From positions 1 through 36,679 of the forward strand of contig JAIVFJ010000473.1 of the NCBI GenBank assembly GCA_025765615.1: a stretch of DNA of 36,679 nucleotides, in the 5' to 3' direction. Of the stretch, positions 10,786 to 20,356 are shown piece by piece. Numbering within the stretch: the first letter of the stretch is position 1; every line of letters begins with the position of its first letter. Below the pieces are notes generated by a model, which made no database searches, was not told where the DNA came from, and saw nothing but the letters and a program-made list of their open reading frames with translations. A program made the translations under genes and the position numbers. The DNA comes from Zopfochytrium polystomum. Taxonomy: Eukaryota > Chytridiomycota > Chytridiomycetes > Chytridiales > Chytridiaceae.

Positions 10786-11004
10786 GGGTTTTTGCAGTAA
10801 GCAGTGTGCAGGGGCAACACCTCACACTGTGGTGCATGGGAGGATTTGGTGCATTTTTTGTCACCTGGTCCTTGTCACAATTTTGTATAAAGCCAAACAG
10901 CATACATTGTACAACAGTCTCCCATCTCAGCTTCACCATCACAAGAGAGTAGTCCACCAGAGTAGTTCACCACCATCCACAATCAGCAGCAGTCATTTCT
11001 TTCA
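10775..11004 (+). repeat. 5' LTR of element C (230 bp)
   Basis: It runs from TGTTAGATTTTGGG to CATTTCTTTCA and matches 17517-17746 except for C/T at two sites. If the transcript starts at the primer-like segment (10874), U3 is 99 bp and R-U5 131 bp. TATAAAG lies at 10886-10892 but would be inside the transcript on that model. Confidence 0.95.
10874..10887 (+). promoter_or_regulatory. Putative transcript 5' end acting as self-primer (element C)
   Basis: GTCACAATTTTGTA here is the exact reverse complement of the 14 nt after the LTR (11005-11018). Pairing stops at both ends: the bases before it (CTT) do not match those after the partner (CCC). In the Tf1 self-priming mechanism the first nucleotides of the mRNA fold back on the primer-binding site. 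By analogy the transcript would start at about 10874. Confidence 0.6.
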
Positions 11005-11018
11005 TACAAAATTGTGAC
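11005..11018 (+). promoter_or_regulatory. Element C primer-binding site (self-complementary type)
   Basis: TACAAAATTGTGAC follows the LTR with no gap and pairs perfectly with 10874-10887. Relative to element B two positions differ, and both are compensated in the partner segment. The following CCATCCCAATCACTT is shared with B. Confidence 0.7.
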
Positions 11019-11911
11019 CCATCCCAATCACTTGAAGTAGAGATCAGTGGAAAATAAGGAGAACGAGCAGAACGCATAGCAACAACAAGGGGGGCGTGCA
11101 GAACGAGTAAACAAACAGTGCCACTCACCACCACACATCACCAGCATCACTACCTGCAGAACCAACACCTTCAAGTTTTGTCCCTCACACCTCCACCACT
11201 ACCAACTTTGGAGAAGACGTTTCAACGTTTGTTTTTCGCTGCAAAAGCGTCGTGCAACGTGCAACAGATCAGCCACATTGGAAAACGCGCAAAACGACTG
11301 AAAAACGTCCGAAACGCGACCTTCTAGTTTGCCCACTTCTTTCAATCACTTTAGGCATCGCTTACCACCACAGGAAAGAGCCAGTTTCACTCTACCTCTC
11401 CACCAAACGTCGTGATCCTCGACTGGTTCCTTACAGAATAACAGCTGTCCGCGTTTTTACTGTTCAATTAGCACTCAACTCGTCGAATTTGCTGTATTGG
11501 AGCTTCCCACCAACACAACTCAGCCAAAACCCGACCAAATCACTTAAAACCAATTTCTCTGCACTCAGCAACTGCTGATCTACGTGGGGCAACTCAGTGA
11601 TTCTCCAAATTCGTCCTTGGCCTCGTGGGATATTGAGTTGCAAGTTGCATCTGCATTTTGGCCCATCTAGTCACTCAATTTCGCTCCACAAACGTGACAA
11701 GTCTGTTTTTCTCAACACCAACTCGTTACACACATCACCTATCCACCTATCCACACCCATACCTTGACCATCAAGTGTCGTGTCACGCTTGTTGAGTGTT
11801 AACTTAAAGGCTGCTACTATTCCCTACGAAGGGTTACCACTAAATCAGGGAAATCACTGCCTTTCAAATTTCTATTCTCCTGCAAAGCTCTCACACATTT
11901 TCCTCCCAAGC
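11019..11911 (+). other. Element C untranslated leader
   Basis: About 890 bases lie between primer-binding site and gag ATG. No coding region is supported. Stop codons are frequent, and the sequence is CA-rich around 11115-11215. Confidence 0.65.
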
Positions 11912-13325
11912 ATGAGCGAGCGTGATCAAATCAAGTATGCTTCCCGTGCATTCCCCATCCTCAAAGGCGCAGCAAATTTTGGAGATTGGCTGGACGACCT
12001 AATTTCAGAACTATCCAACAAAAGCAATGGTCTCCGCCACTGCGTTGACCCAGACCGAATTAACGTATTACGCAATGATCAAGTGGACCCCAATGATCCT
12101 AATGTCGGCCCAACATGCAGAGTACGCAGGGGGCCCAACCACGGCGAGCATTATGCATTTGCACGAGACGGGCATGAGCCAGTCAAATGGTTCCCAGGGA
12201 CAGAAGACCAGAACGCATACTGTATCCTTCTCATTTGACGACATGTTGAACCAGAGCTTCTACCACAGTACCCCCGACGAGGGCAGATATTTGCCTACAC
12301 ACTGCTTGGAGAAATTGCGATTGCATGTCGAACAACAGATCAAGGATTAGCAAAGGAAATTATCGATGATTTCGAACGTATAAAAATGGAACCTGCAGAA
12401 TCATCTGAATCATTTGCAATGCGCTTCATTACAGCTTACCACAAAGTAGAAAGCAGAAAGTTCATCAGTGGAAATCCACAGTCGCATCACACCATTTTCC
12501 AAAGTTGTGCGAGTCTTCGTATCTGCCCTGAACAACACGCTAATTGATATGGGTGTTGCCAATACTTTCATGTTTGCAGGGAATCCTATCACTTCTGTTC
12601 CATCATTGACTAAACTAATCACCTTATTTAAATCTACCGCCCGCCAAAATACATATGATGAGAGGCGGGATCGACTTGCAGCACAACAGGAGCGGGATCT
12701 GACAACAGCCATTCCAGAAGTCACTACACCAACAGCAAATGTAATTATTCGGCCAAAAGTACACTATAGTCAACTCCGCGGTCGTAGCAGTTATCATAAA
12801 CCTCAGCAGTACCAGCCATATCCTAATATCCGCCCAACAACCTTGCAGTACCAAAACCCTCAGTCCCAACAGTACACACCGCGCCCATATGGTGGTTTTG
12901 GCCGAGGCCGAGGAACATGGCGAGTACTAAGTTCACGTGGAACAGCAACAGGTGGTACTGCAATGGGACGCGGCTCTGGGGGGAGTTGGTACCCTGCACA
13001 GCAACAGTCTTTTGGAGTCCAATGTCATGCATGTGGAGGCTATGGTCATGTTGCTCGACAGTGTGCCAACACATTTCTTCAGCAATTGCAGCAACAGCAA
13101 CAGAATCGACCACCAGCAAATCCAAATGCGCTCTTACTCCAGCAACCAAACCCTCCACAACAGCAGATACCTGAAAACCAAGCACTTCTGCTACAGAACG
13201 GTGATTGGGATGACCAGCAAAGTGAGCAGTATGCTGCAGAACAGCAATTGTGGATGGAAACGCAACTCCAATCAGAGACCAAACAAGATGAAAGTCAACA
13301 GGATTTCTGGATGGCCCGGGAGTAA
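11912..13325 (+). pseudogene. Element C gag
   Basis: The ATG at 11912 (MSERDQIKYASRAFPILKG) aligns with the B Gag start. Domains in order: capsid-like part with FGDWLDDLISELSNK, WFPGTEDQNAY, DQGLAKEIIDDFERIKMEP and KVVRVFVSALNNTLIDMG; an RG/Q-rich linker; a CCHC zinc knuckle CHACGGYGHVARQC near 13024-13065; and a Q/N/P-rich tail ending DFWMARE, stop 13323-13325. TGA at 12236-12238 replaces the CGA (Arg) codon conserved in B. An extra T near 12461 shifts the frame. The last ~36 nt overlap the pol frame, which is shifted by -1. Confidence 0.92.
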
Positions 13326-14989
13326 TCCGGGCATTTGCAGTTAACGTCCCTTCCCTTCCAATTTCTTTTCCTGTACTCATCGACAACAGTTGCAATGTCA
13401 CAACGCTTCGAGATTTCTCTCTCTTCATTCCCTATAGTTATACTCAGCAGAAATCTTGCATGCGTATCGCCAAAGAAGGACCTATTCTTACTTGTGAAGG
13501 ATTCGGCACAGCTCTCATACCACTCGCCAACAACATCACACTTATAATTGAAGGTGCCCAATATGCTCCAGAATGTCCTGTCAACTTGGTCGCTGATCGG
13601 GACCTACAACTATGTGGCTTCTTCTATCTTGCACAAGACCTTCAACCTGGTACTATTTATCCTAGCAGTCCTGAGGAAGGAGATCCAGCCGTCCTTCAAA
13701 TGATTCCTAGACACGGTCTCCAATGGTTCCCAACAGCAGCAAACCCCAACTTCAACTACAGCAAACAATTTATTGCACACTGCGCCAGTAAATTTTGCAA
13801 CCTCTTCAGCTCTGCAGAACCAGTTGATACACTCAGTATACGCACAGCCTTTCTCAACAGCAAAGCTCCAAACACTCAGCGCATGCATGAACGCCTCGGC
13901 CATATCCCTTATGCAAGACTACGAGCAATGAAGGAGCGCCGTACATGTGCTGACTTTCCTGACATTAAGCTGGACTTACTTGAAGAACCGTGTAAGGCCT
14001 GCATTATTGCCAAACAGACTCGTGCTGCTATTCCACATACAGATCCTCCAGATAAACTACCAGGTGAACATTTAGCCTTTGATCTAGTGGAAGTCAAACC
14101 AAAGTTTCGAGGACAATATGGCTTTGCTCTCATTGCCATTGACTATGCAAGTAATTATCTCTGGTCGACAAACCTTCGGAGAAAGTCAGAAGCACTACCG
14201 GAGGCCATTAAGATCATCCAACAATTGGAGACAGTTAGGGATGTTTGTGTAAAGGGCGTCCGCTTTGATGGTGGGGAACTGAATTCACTCGCTTTTAACC
14301 GTTTCTGTGCATCACGTGGCATCCGCGTTGAAGTCAGTCCACCTCATACACCTGAGCTGAATGGGAAAGCAGAGCAAGCAGTTCGAACAGTCATGGATGT
14401 CAGACGATCTCTTCTAAGACATGCTGGTTCACCATGGTCATGGTGGGGATACGCGATTCGACATGCAGTAGATATCATCAATACACTTCCTGTCCTCAGC
14501 CGTGGATTACTATCTCCAGTTGAAACGCTTCTTGGATTCCCTCCATGCATCAGTCAATTCAGAGTTTTTGGCTCAGGATGTTTGTATCATATCACAGCAA
14601 AGGAACGAGGACAAACACATCAGTTTAAAAAGCTTGCAGAACGCGACCGACCAGCAATTTACATTGGAAACATTGGTCGTTCCATTGCTCGTTTGATTGA
14701 CATCAGCACGGGTAGAGTAATCACTCATCGATTGGATGACCTTGTGGTTGCAGAAGACAGTTTCCCTCGCCTCAGCACCTCAGCAGCAGAGGATATTGCT
14801 CAGGACCTCATTCATCAGCTAACACCACTCCTCAGCAAAGATGAACTTACATCAACTGAACAAAACATCACCAACCTCCTTCGTGAAGCCAATGTTTGCG
14901 TGGATCAATTCCCAGAACCAGGACCAGCAGCGGTAGCTGAACGACAACCTTCCACAGAACTAGCACCAACTGAACATGAAGTGGTCCAG
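13292..14989 (+). CDS. Element C pol, exon 1: protease-integrase
   Basis: This frame opens at 13292 inside the gag end, in the -1 frame, so Pol is presumably made by frame shifting from Gag. The protease motif is VLIDNSCNVTTLRD (DNS; B has DNG), an unusual active-site triplet. Integrase has the zinc-binding region H-ERLGHIPYARL with CKAC (13888-14005), then LAFDLVEVKPKFRG (Asp), RFDGGELNS (Asp) and TPELNGKAEQAVR (Glu), completing a DDE triad. GKP-like C-terminal parts include PAIYIGNIGRSIARLI. The frame is unbroken to the presumed donor after EHEVVQ (14989). Unspliced translation would end at TGA 15005-15007. Confidence 0.88.
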
Positions 14990-15520
14990 GTACGGCAGCG
15001 AAAGTGAATCGGATAACGATGTACAGCACGAAGTGTTGGAGGTGGCGGCACGACAGGATGGACTCTGTGTTACCGCAATTAACGCCATCTCCAGTGGGCC
15101 TTACCTACGAGCACTAAAGCCGGGGGACCAATCAGATGAGTGAGGGCGGCGACCGGCTCTGTGACTGCAGGCGCACTCTCGGCTGGGAGTGACGTGGGTG
15201 GCGCAACCGAAGGCCCTGGGCCATACCGACCCCGCGGGAGCTAGTGTGGCGTGGACCCAAGTCAGAAGGGATGGATGCCTGTTTGGGGAGCCCATTCCGT
15301 AAAGAACACCACCAGGGGAGATAGGTCCCTTGGCGCCTGACGTTACGCATGGGGGAAAGTGCGGAAGGCGGGCTGTGGAGAGAGGAAGAGAAGGCTCTCT
15401 GGCACGGGGTGTCCCGAGCCGCATCGTGCAGAAGGCTCACCTGCCAATGATTTTTCTATTTCCTTTTTCTGCATCCTAATACTCACAAACACCTCTGTCA
15501 TTTTACTAACACCACCAAAG
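14990..15520 (+). other. Putative retained pol intron of element C (531 nt)
   Basis: The donor is CAG|GTACGG at 14990. A perfect TACTAAC branch motif lies at 15504-15510 and the acceptor CCAAAG ends at 15520, eleven bases after the branch A. The intron is phase 0 at both ends, so removal fuses the integrase frame to the RT frame without loss. The region is GC-richer than its flanks and holds blocks conserved with A. It contains a short frame beginning SESDNDVQHEVLEV, perhaps ancestral read-through coding. Confidence 0.65.
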
Positions 15521-17232
15521 CATACCCCTGATAACAAAACAATTGCTGAAACTCCAACTAGAGACCTACAACCTCAAGCGCCACCACCAGAACCACCACC
15601 ACCAGAGCCTCCACCTACACATGTGCGCAAATCACCATGCAGCCCTACGCGCAGCCCATCTCCAAAACATACTCGATCTGGACATCTATATTTAACCAGT
15701 GCCAAATGTCCAGACCTGGTAACACGCACTGAGGCCATGAGTGGAAAGTGGTCCAAAGAGTGGATAGCAGCAGAGCAAACAGAGATTGACGCTCTCAGAA
15801 TGCTTGCAGCTTTCGAAGTCGTTGATCGACCCAAGAATGTCAATGTCGTGCAGAACAAATGGGTTTACAAGGTCAAGCTTCGACCGGACGGCAGCATTGA
15901 GCGCTTTCGCGCACGACTAGTGGCGAAGGGCTTTACGCAGCGTCGTGGCGTTGATTTCTGGAACACTCACTCTCCTGTTGTTCGCATCAATAGTCTACGA
16001 TGGCTCCTTGCTATGACAGCCTCAAACGGTTGGGACACAGCTATGGTCGATATTAGCAATGCCTACCTCAACAGCAAACTTGATGTCCCCATCTACATGG
16101 AGCAACCAGACGGCTACTGTTCGGATGGCAAGGTCTGGCTTTTGCACAAAGCTGTCAACGGTATCAAGCAAGCGGGGCGTTGTTGGTACCAGGAACTCAT
16201 TGGTCGTCTCAAATCTGCCGACTACCAACAAAGCGCAGCAGATCCGTGCATCCTCTTCAAGCGCACAAATATTTTCATTGCTTTCTATGTCGATGATATT
16301 TGTTTCTTTGGGCGCACAGAGGAAATCACCTCTGCCATCAATTTGCTAAAATCCTTCTATAAGGTCCGCGAACTAGGTCATATCAAGACCGTACTGAATA
16401 TGGAAGTTCATCGAACACCAGCTGGCATCTACTTGCATCAACGAGCTTACACCAAAGAGTTACTCCAACGCCATGCAGACCTAGTCAATGGAAAGAAGAC
16501 AGCAGTAACTGCTCTCCCCAGTCCTCTCACTCTTCAACCTCGAGAAAATGATGAACCCACAGCAAATCAACAGCTCTACCAAGCAATCCTTGGTGGCATC
16601 AACTATTTGGCAACACACACACGACCAGACTTGGCACCAGCAGTCTCATATCTTGGCGCCTTCAGCAAGGACCCAAGCAAACACCACTTGCAGATCCTCA
16701 TTCAAGTCCTTCAATATAACAATGGTACACGTGAGTATGGTTTGCTTTATTCCAACACAGGGTCTGGAATTTTCGGCTACTCGGATGCTGCTCATGGAGT
16801 TCATGCTGATGGGAAATCACAACTTGGCTACTTCGTTTTGTTTGGAAATACCGCTATCAGCTGGGCATCAACTCGCAGTCCTACAGTTATGCTGTCACCT
16901 CAGCAAGCAGAATACGTTGCAGTCTCAGAACTAGGACGAGAACTGGAGGCCATCTCACAACAGCACACAGCACTTATGCTCCCATCCCCAACTCCTATTC
17001 CAATCTATACTGACAACCAAGGCGTCATCAATTTGAGCTCAAACGATCTCTACACTAATAGGTCAAAACATATTCTAAGTATCACTATATCAGGGAACTG
17101 GTTGATGGACAAGTGATTCGACTGGAATGGATTCATGGTGGCGAGCAACCAGCAGATTATCTTACAAAATCATTACCAGCTGCTTTAGGTGCTTACCATC
17201 TTAGTCATATTGGTCTTTGTCGTGTGCCTTAG
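15521..17232 (+). pseudogene. Element C pol, exon 2: reverse transcriptase-RNase H
   Basis: It begins HTPDNKTIAETPTRD, then a proline-rich linker (PPPEPPPPEPPP). RT motifs are NKWVYKVKLRPDGS, RFRARLVAKGFTQ, MVDISNAYLNSKLDVP, GIKQAGRCWYQEL and the catalytic FYVDDICFFG, all intact. The connection and RNase H contain GYSDAAHG, GYFVLFGNTAISW, SPQQAEYVAVSE and IYTDNQGVINL. A one-base loss at ~17075-17082 breaks the frame shortly before the end. In the shifted frame RLEWIHGGEQPADYLTKS and the natural stop at 17230-17232 are readable. Only this late break separates it from a working enzyme. Confidence 0.9.
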
Positions 17233-17507
17233 TTTCTGTCCCCTTTCTTTATTTGTATTGCATTCTCTTTCTCCTTTCTCTTTCTTGCCCTTCTTCTTCT
17301 TCTGCATTGCCTCTTATATTCCTGCATTCAAGCTTCTTTGCTCTCCATTTACAAATTTCATACGGGCATTCTTTTCTTATTGTTCTGCCACCTGGTGGCC
17401 AGTCATACCTGTTTATTGCTTTTCCTTAACCAGTGTACGGTTTCCTTATGTTGCCTATGGCGTAAGGTTTTCCTCCGTGCTGGCCCTTTTGCTCCTGCCC
17501 ACAGCTT

Positions 17508-17516
17508 AGGGGGGAG
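17508..17516 (+). promoter_or_regulatory. Polypurine tract of element C
   Basis: AGGGGGGAG lies immediately before the 3' LTR. The same context (CCCACAGCTTAGGGGG) precedes the 3' LTRs of A and B. It is the expected plus-strand primer. Confidence 0.85.
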
Positions 17517-17746
17517 TGTTAGATTTTGGGTTTTTGCAGTAAGCAGTGTGCAGGGGCAACACCTCACACTGTGGTGTATGGGAGGATTTGGTGCATTTTT
17601 TGTCACCTGGTCCTTGTCACAATTTTGTATAAAGCCAAACAGCATACATTGTACAACAGTCTCCCATCTCAGCTTCACCATCACAAGAGAGTAGTCCACC
17701 AGAGTAGTTCACCACCATCCACAATCAGTAGCAGTCATTTCTTTCA
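17517..17746 (+). repeat. 3' LTR of element C (230 bp)
   Basis: It differs from the 5' LTR at two positions and is followed by the GTACA duplication. Confidence 0.95.
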
Positions 17747-17751
17747 GTACA

Positions 17752-17928
17752 CTACTGAAGGTGGTGGTGGTGGGAGGTTGAACTTGGCTTCTGTCAGTCT
17801 TGTGTTTGTCTTTATACAAAACTATTACAAGGACCATCACTTGCCAAAATGCTGCAAGTCATCCTTGCAGAGCAGTATCAGGTCAAAGCTCCTGCACACT
17901 GCTTACACCAAAAGACCCAAAACTAACA
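17752..17928 (-). repeat. 5' LTR of element B, U3-side part
   Basis: These 177 bp complete the B 5' LTR interrupted at 10746. On the minus strand it begins TGTTAGTTTTGGGTC at 17928. The five bases before it (17747-17751) are the duplicated target of C. The five bases after it (GGTAC) are the duplicated target of B. Confidence 0.92.
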
Positions 17929-17933
17929 GGTAC

Positions 17934-18830
17934 AAGTGGCTCAATGACAAGTACGCCCTGCAGGACCACACTGGTTCACAGCAGGACAAGTGGCTTGCGA
18001 CTTACAGTCGTTTGGCAAAACCCAGAGACTCTGGTCCGGCAGTCCAGGAGTGGTACACCACTCTGACCACACTGGTCACGGATTGGCCAAAGCATTTCAA
18101 ATGTACTTCCACCACTTGCAGGGGTGTGACAAACATCCTGCGTTCTGCCATCATCCACAAAGCAAGGGAAACGCTGCCTGGACATGAAATCTTCTCTGGC
18201 GTTCGTCAAAATCTTCTCAAGGGGCTGTCAGGCTACGCCAACACCAGCGATCTCGTCAAGGAGTTGACAAACTGCCACATGCTGTTCCAGCAAAGCAAAG
18301 AGAAGAACAGCAGACACTCTGCTCACCACTGGCACTTCTGAGATGGAAACAGCTGCTTCAGCAAAGACCTCAGTGGCAACCAAGAAGCGCAAGATCAGGT
18401 GAGGCACTCAACGGCAAGCCCTACTTGTGATCCTTCATGGAATCTGGGTCTCGCACTCTCGTGAGGAATGCCTCAAGTTCCCTCACGGGAAGTCAGAGCC
18501 AGCTCGCCCTGCAAAGAAGGCCAAGGGCAAGCAGCCTGCACACGCCAAAGAAGCCAAGGCCACACCAGCTGATTCCAAGAAAGCTACTGAGACTGCCAAG
18601 ATTGCACGTGAGGTGGCCACTAAAGAACACCACCAAGCCTCTTGCGCAGCCTCTGAGGACTCTCCTCCCCACAAATGCAACAGGATGGACACTCCACCAC
18701 CACCTCCTGAAGCAGAAGACGTCGAAATGTTGGAGTTCAGTACTGAGGGTGCTGTGCGCCTTGCAGACACTTCAGCTCTAGGACGACTTCCTTTCAGTAG
18801 AAAGTGCACTTGCGGCACGGGAGTTTGAAT
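17934..18830 (+). pseudogene. Element D gag, right part
   Basis: It continues from 3642: KWLNDKYALQDHTGSQQDKW, then LAKPRDSGPAVQEWY, LVKELTNCHMLFQQ and a stop at 18339-18341. After a frame change a degenerate zinc-knuckle-like HGIWVSHSREECLKF (18433-18480) is followed by a Lys/Ala-rich basic tail and a PPPPPE stretch. Capsid and nucleic-acid-binding roles are inferred from position. Frame breaks at ~18340 and ~18830 disable it. Confidence 0.8.
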
Positions 18831-19310
18831 ATTGGAACATGCCAGGCCGTTGAGGTGGAGGAGGAATTTGAAGTGGAACTCACAGTTACACTTCTTGACG
18901 GCAGAATGGATCCAGACTGGATCACTGACAACATTGTCTCAAACGTCGGCTACAAAGTGATGTACGAATCTGGACGTTTCCTCTACCGCAACATCACCTA
19001 CCGCCGCATCTACGAGACTGCGCTGATGGCAAGACTTGCTGGCAGCAACCCACACCAGGTCATCCTTGACTCTGGGGCTTCCAGGACAATGTCGCCTTGT
19101 GAAGAGCACTTCACAAACTTGCGGCCCACCTCCCAGCAGATCAAAACAGCTGACGGCTTTGCAACTGCCACTGGAGTGGGAGACTTTACCCTGTTTGTTA
19201 ACGGAAGAGCTCTCATCATGAGGAACTCAGCTCTATGTGCCAGAGTTCTCAGACACTCTACTCTCGGTTCAGCAAATCGTGCAGGCAGACAGGTCACAAC
19301 GTGACTTTCA
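18831..19310 (+). pseudogene. Element D protease
   Basis: It contains QVILDSGASRTMSP (19056-19097), the classical DSGA aspartic protease site, in contrast to DNG/DNS in the A/B/C family. Downstream KTADGFATATGVGDF fits the copia protease flap region. The frame then breaks near 19230, with matching coding (LLSVQQIVQ) in the next frame. Confidence 0.85.
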
Positions 19311-20356
19311 CAGCAGACACAGCCCTATTACATCCTCGGGTACATGGTTCAGACTTTACCATTGCTCACAGGGACACAGGGAATGTTTATGTTGTGGACC
19401 CTTCTCTTCTGACAGGACATACTGGTCTCAACAGGGCAGAACTTGGAAGGGACGCGCCGACTCCTTCGGGGGACGCCCCAGGTGAGTCGCAACAGCAAAC
19501 TGCTCCTTTGCAAACTGCAACCCCAACTTTAAGTCAAACTGACCCAGACCCTTTACCAAACCCTCAGAACATTGAAGCGGTCCGAGCTCTTCACAAGAAA
19601 TTTGGTCACCTGTCTTTATCTTCTTTGAAGCGTACTTGGTCAAATCTGAATAAAGTTGGTCATTCATTTTTCCTCATTCATGACATTCCCTGTGTGACAT
19701 GTGATGTTGGGAAATTGAAAGCTTCGCCTATCCACTCCACTTAGAGACCAAACACCACACTGCTTGGTCGTTTACACACTGATGCTGTCCCACTGCCCGC
19801 ACGTGGACACCATGGTGAAAACATTGGCAACTGGTTGTGGAAGAGTCAACCCGTTGGCTTGACATTGAGTTCCTCAACTCTTTTGTCCGACGTGCCGACA
19901 AGATTCCGGTCTACGATCGAAAGGTTTGAACAACAACATGGCAAACATATCACATCTGTGCGTTGTGACAGGGGGGAAATCTTCAAAGATGGAGAATTCA
20001 AAACTTGGGCCAATACTCGGCACCCTCCTATTGTTTTAGAACCTAGTCCTGCATTCACCAAGGAATTCAATGGGCTGGTAGAACTTCAGGTCAACACTCT
20101 CAAAGATATGGCACACTGCATGCTCTTAGAGTCACGATTGCCCCACTCTTTCTTTGTGTATGCAGTCTGCTACGCAGCATACATCAAGAACAGGGTTTAC
20201 CACTCTTACACTAAGAAAACACCTTACGAAGCTTGGTACGGTGAAAAGCCAAATGTTGATCACATCCGCACCTTTGGCTGTTTGGTTATCCACCGTATCC
20301 CAAAGGAAAGCGAACGCTTAAACATCCTGACAAAGGGGCGCCAGGCATATTCTTAG
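19311..20356 (+). pseudogene. Element D integrase
   Basis: The zinc-binding part reads VRALHKKFGHLSLSSLKRTW with CVTCDVGKLK (HHCC). TAG at 19742-19744 interrupts it. The core has HTDAVPLP (first Asp), RCDRGEIFKDGEF (second Asp), and FNGLVELQVNTLKDM at the Glu position. Then come CYAAYIKNRVYHSYTKKTPYE and PNVDHIRTFGCLV, typical of the copia integrase C-terminal part. It ends at TAG 20354-20356. Poor conservation between the two Asp residues suggests long decay. Confidence 0.87.

Larger units (their letters stand above)
10775..17746 (+). mobile_element. Element C: full-length, recent Ty1/copia retrotransposon
   Basis: It has 230-bp LTRs at both ends and a GTACA target-site duplication (10770-10774 and 17747-17751). 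The order is 5' LTR, primer-binding site, leader, gag, protease-integrase, intron-like spacer, RT-RNase H, polypurine tract and 3' LTR; integrase before RT places it in Ty1/copia. By eye the two LTRs differ at only two of 230 positions, so insertion is recent. Yet gag has a nonsense codon and a frame shift, and the RNase H end has a frame shift. Either it was mobilised by proteins of another copy, or some of these breaks are sequence errors. Confidence 0.96.
3643..17928 (-). mobile_element. Element B: Ty1/copia retrotransposon nested in D, itself holding a solo LTR and element C
   Basis: The outer boundaries are 239-240-bp LTRs and the perfect 5-bp target-site duplication GGTAC (3638-3642 and 17929-17933). 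On the minus strand the order is: 5' LTR (split by C), primer-binding site at 10683-10670, leader, gag, protease-integrase, truncated intron, RT-RNase H, polypurine tract, and 3' LTR 3881-3643. Removing the 1061-bp solo LTR and the 6972-bp element C leaves a body of about 6.2 kb, a normal copia size. The two LTRs differ at about six positions by eye (about 2.5%), so B is older than C. Nonsense codons, frame breaks and a deletion across the intron/RT junction make it defective. Confidence 0.93.
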
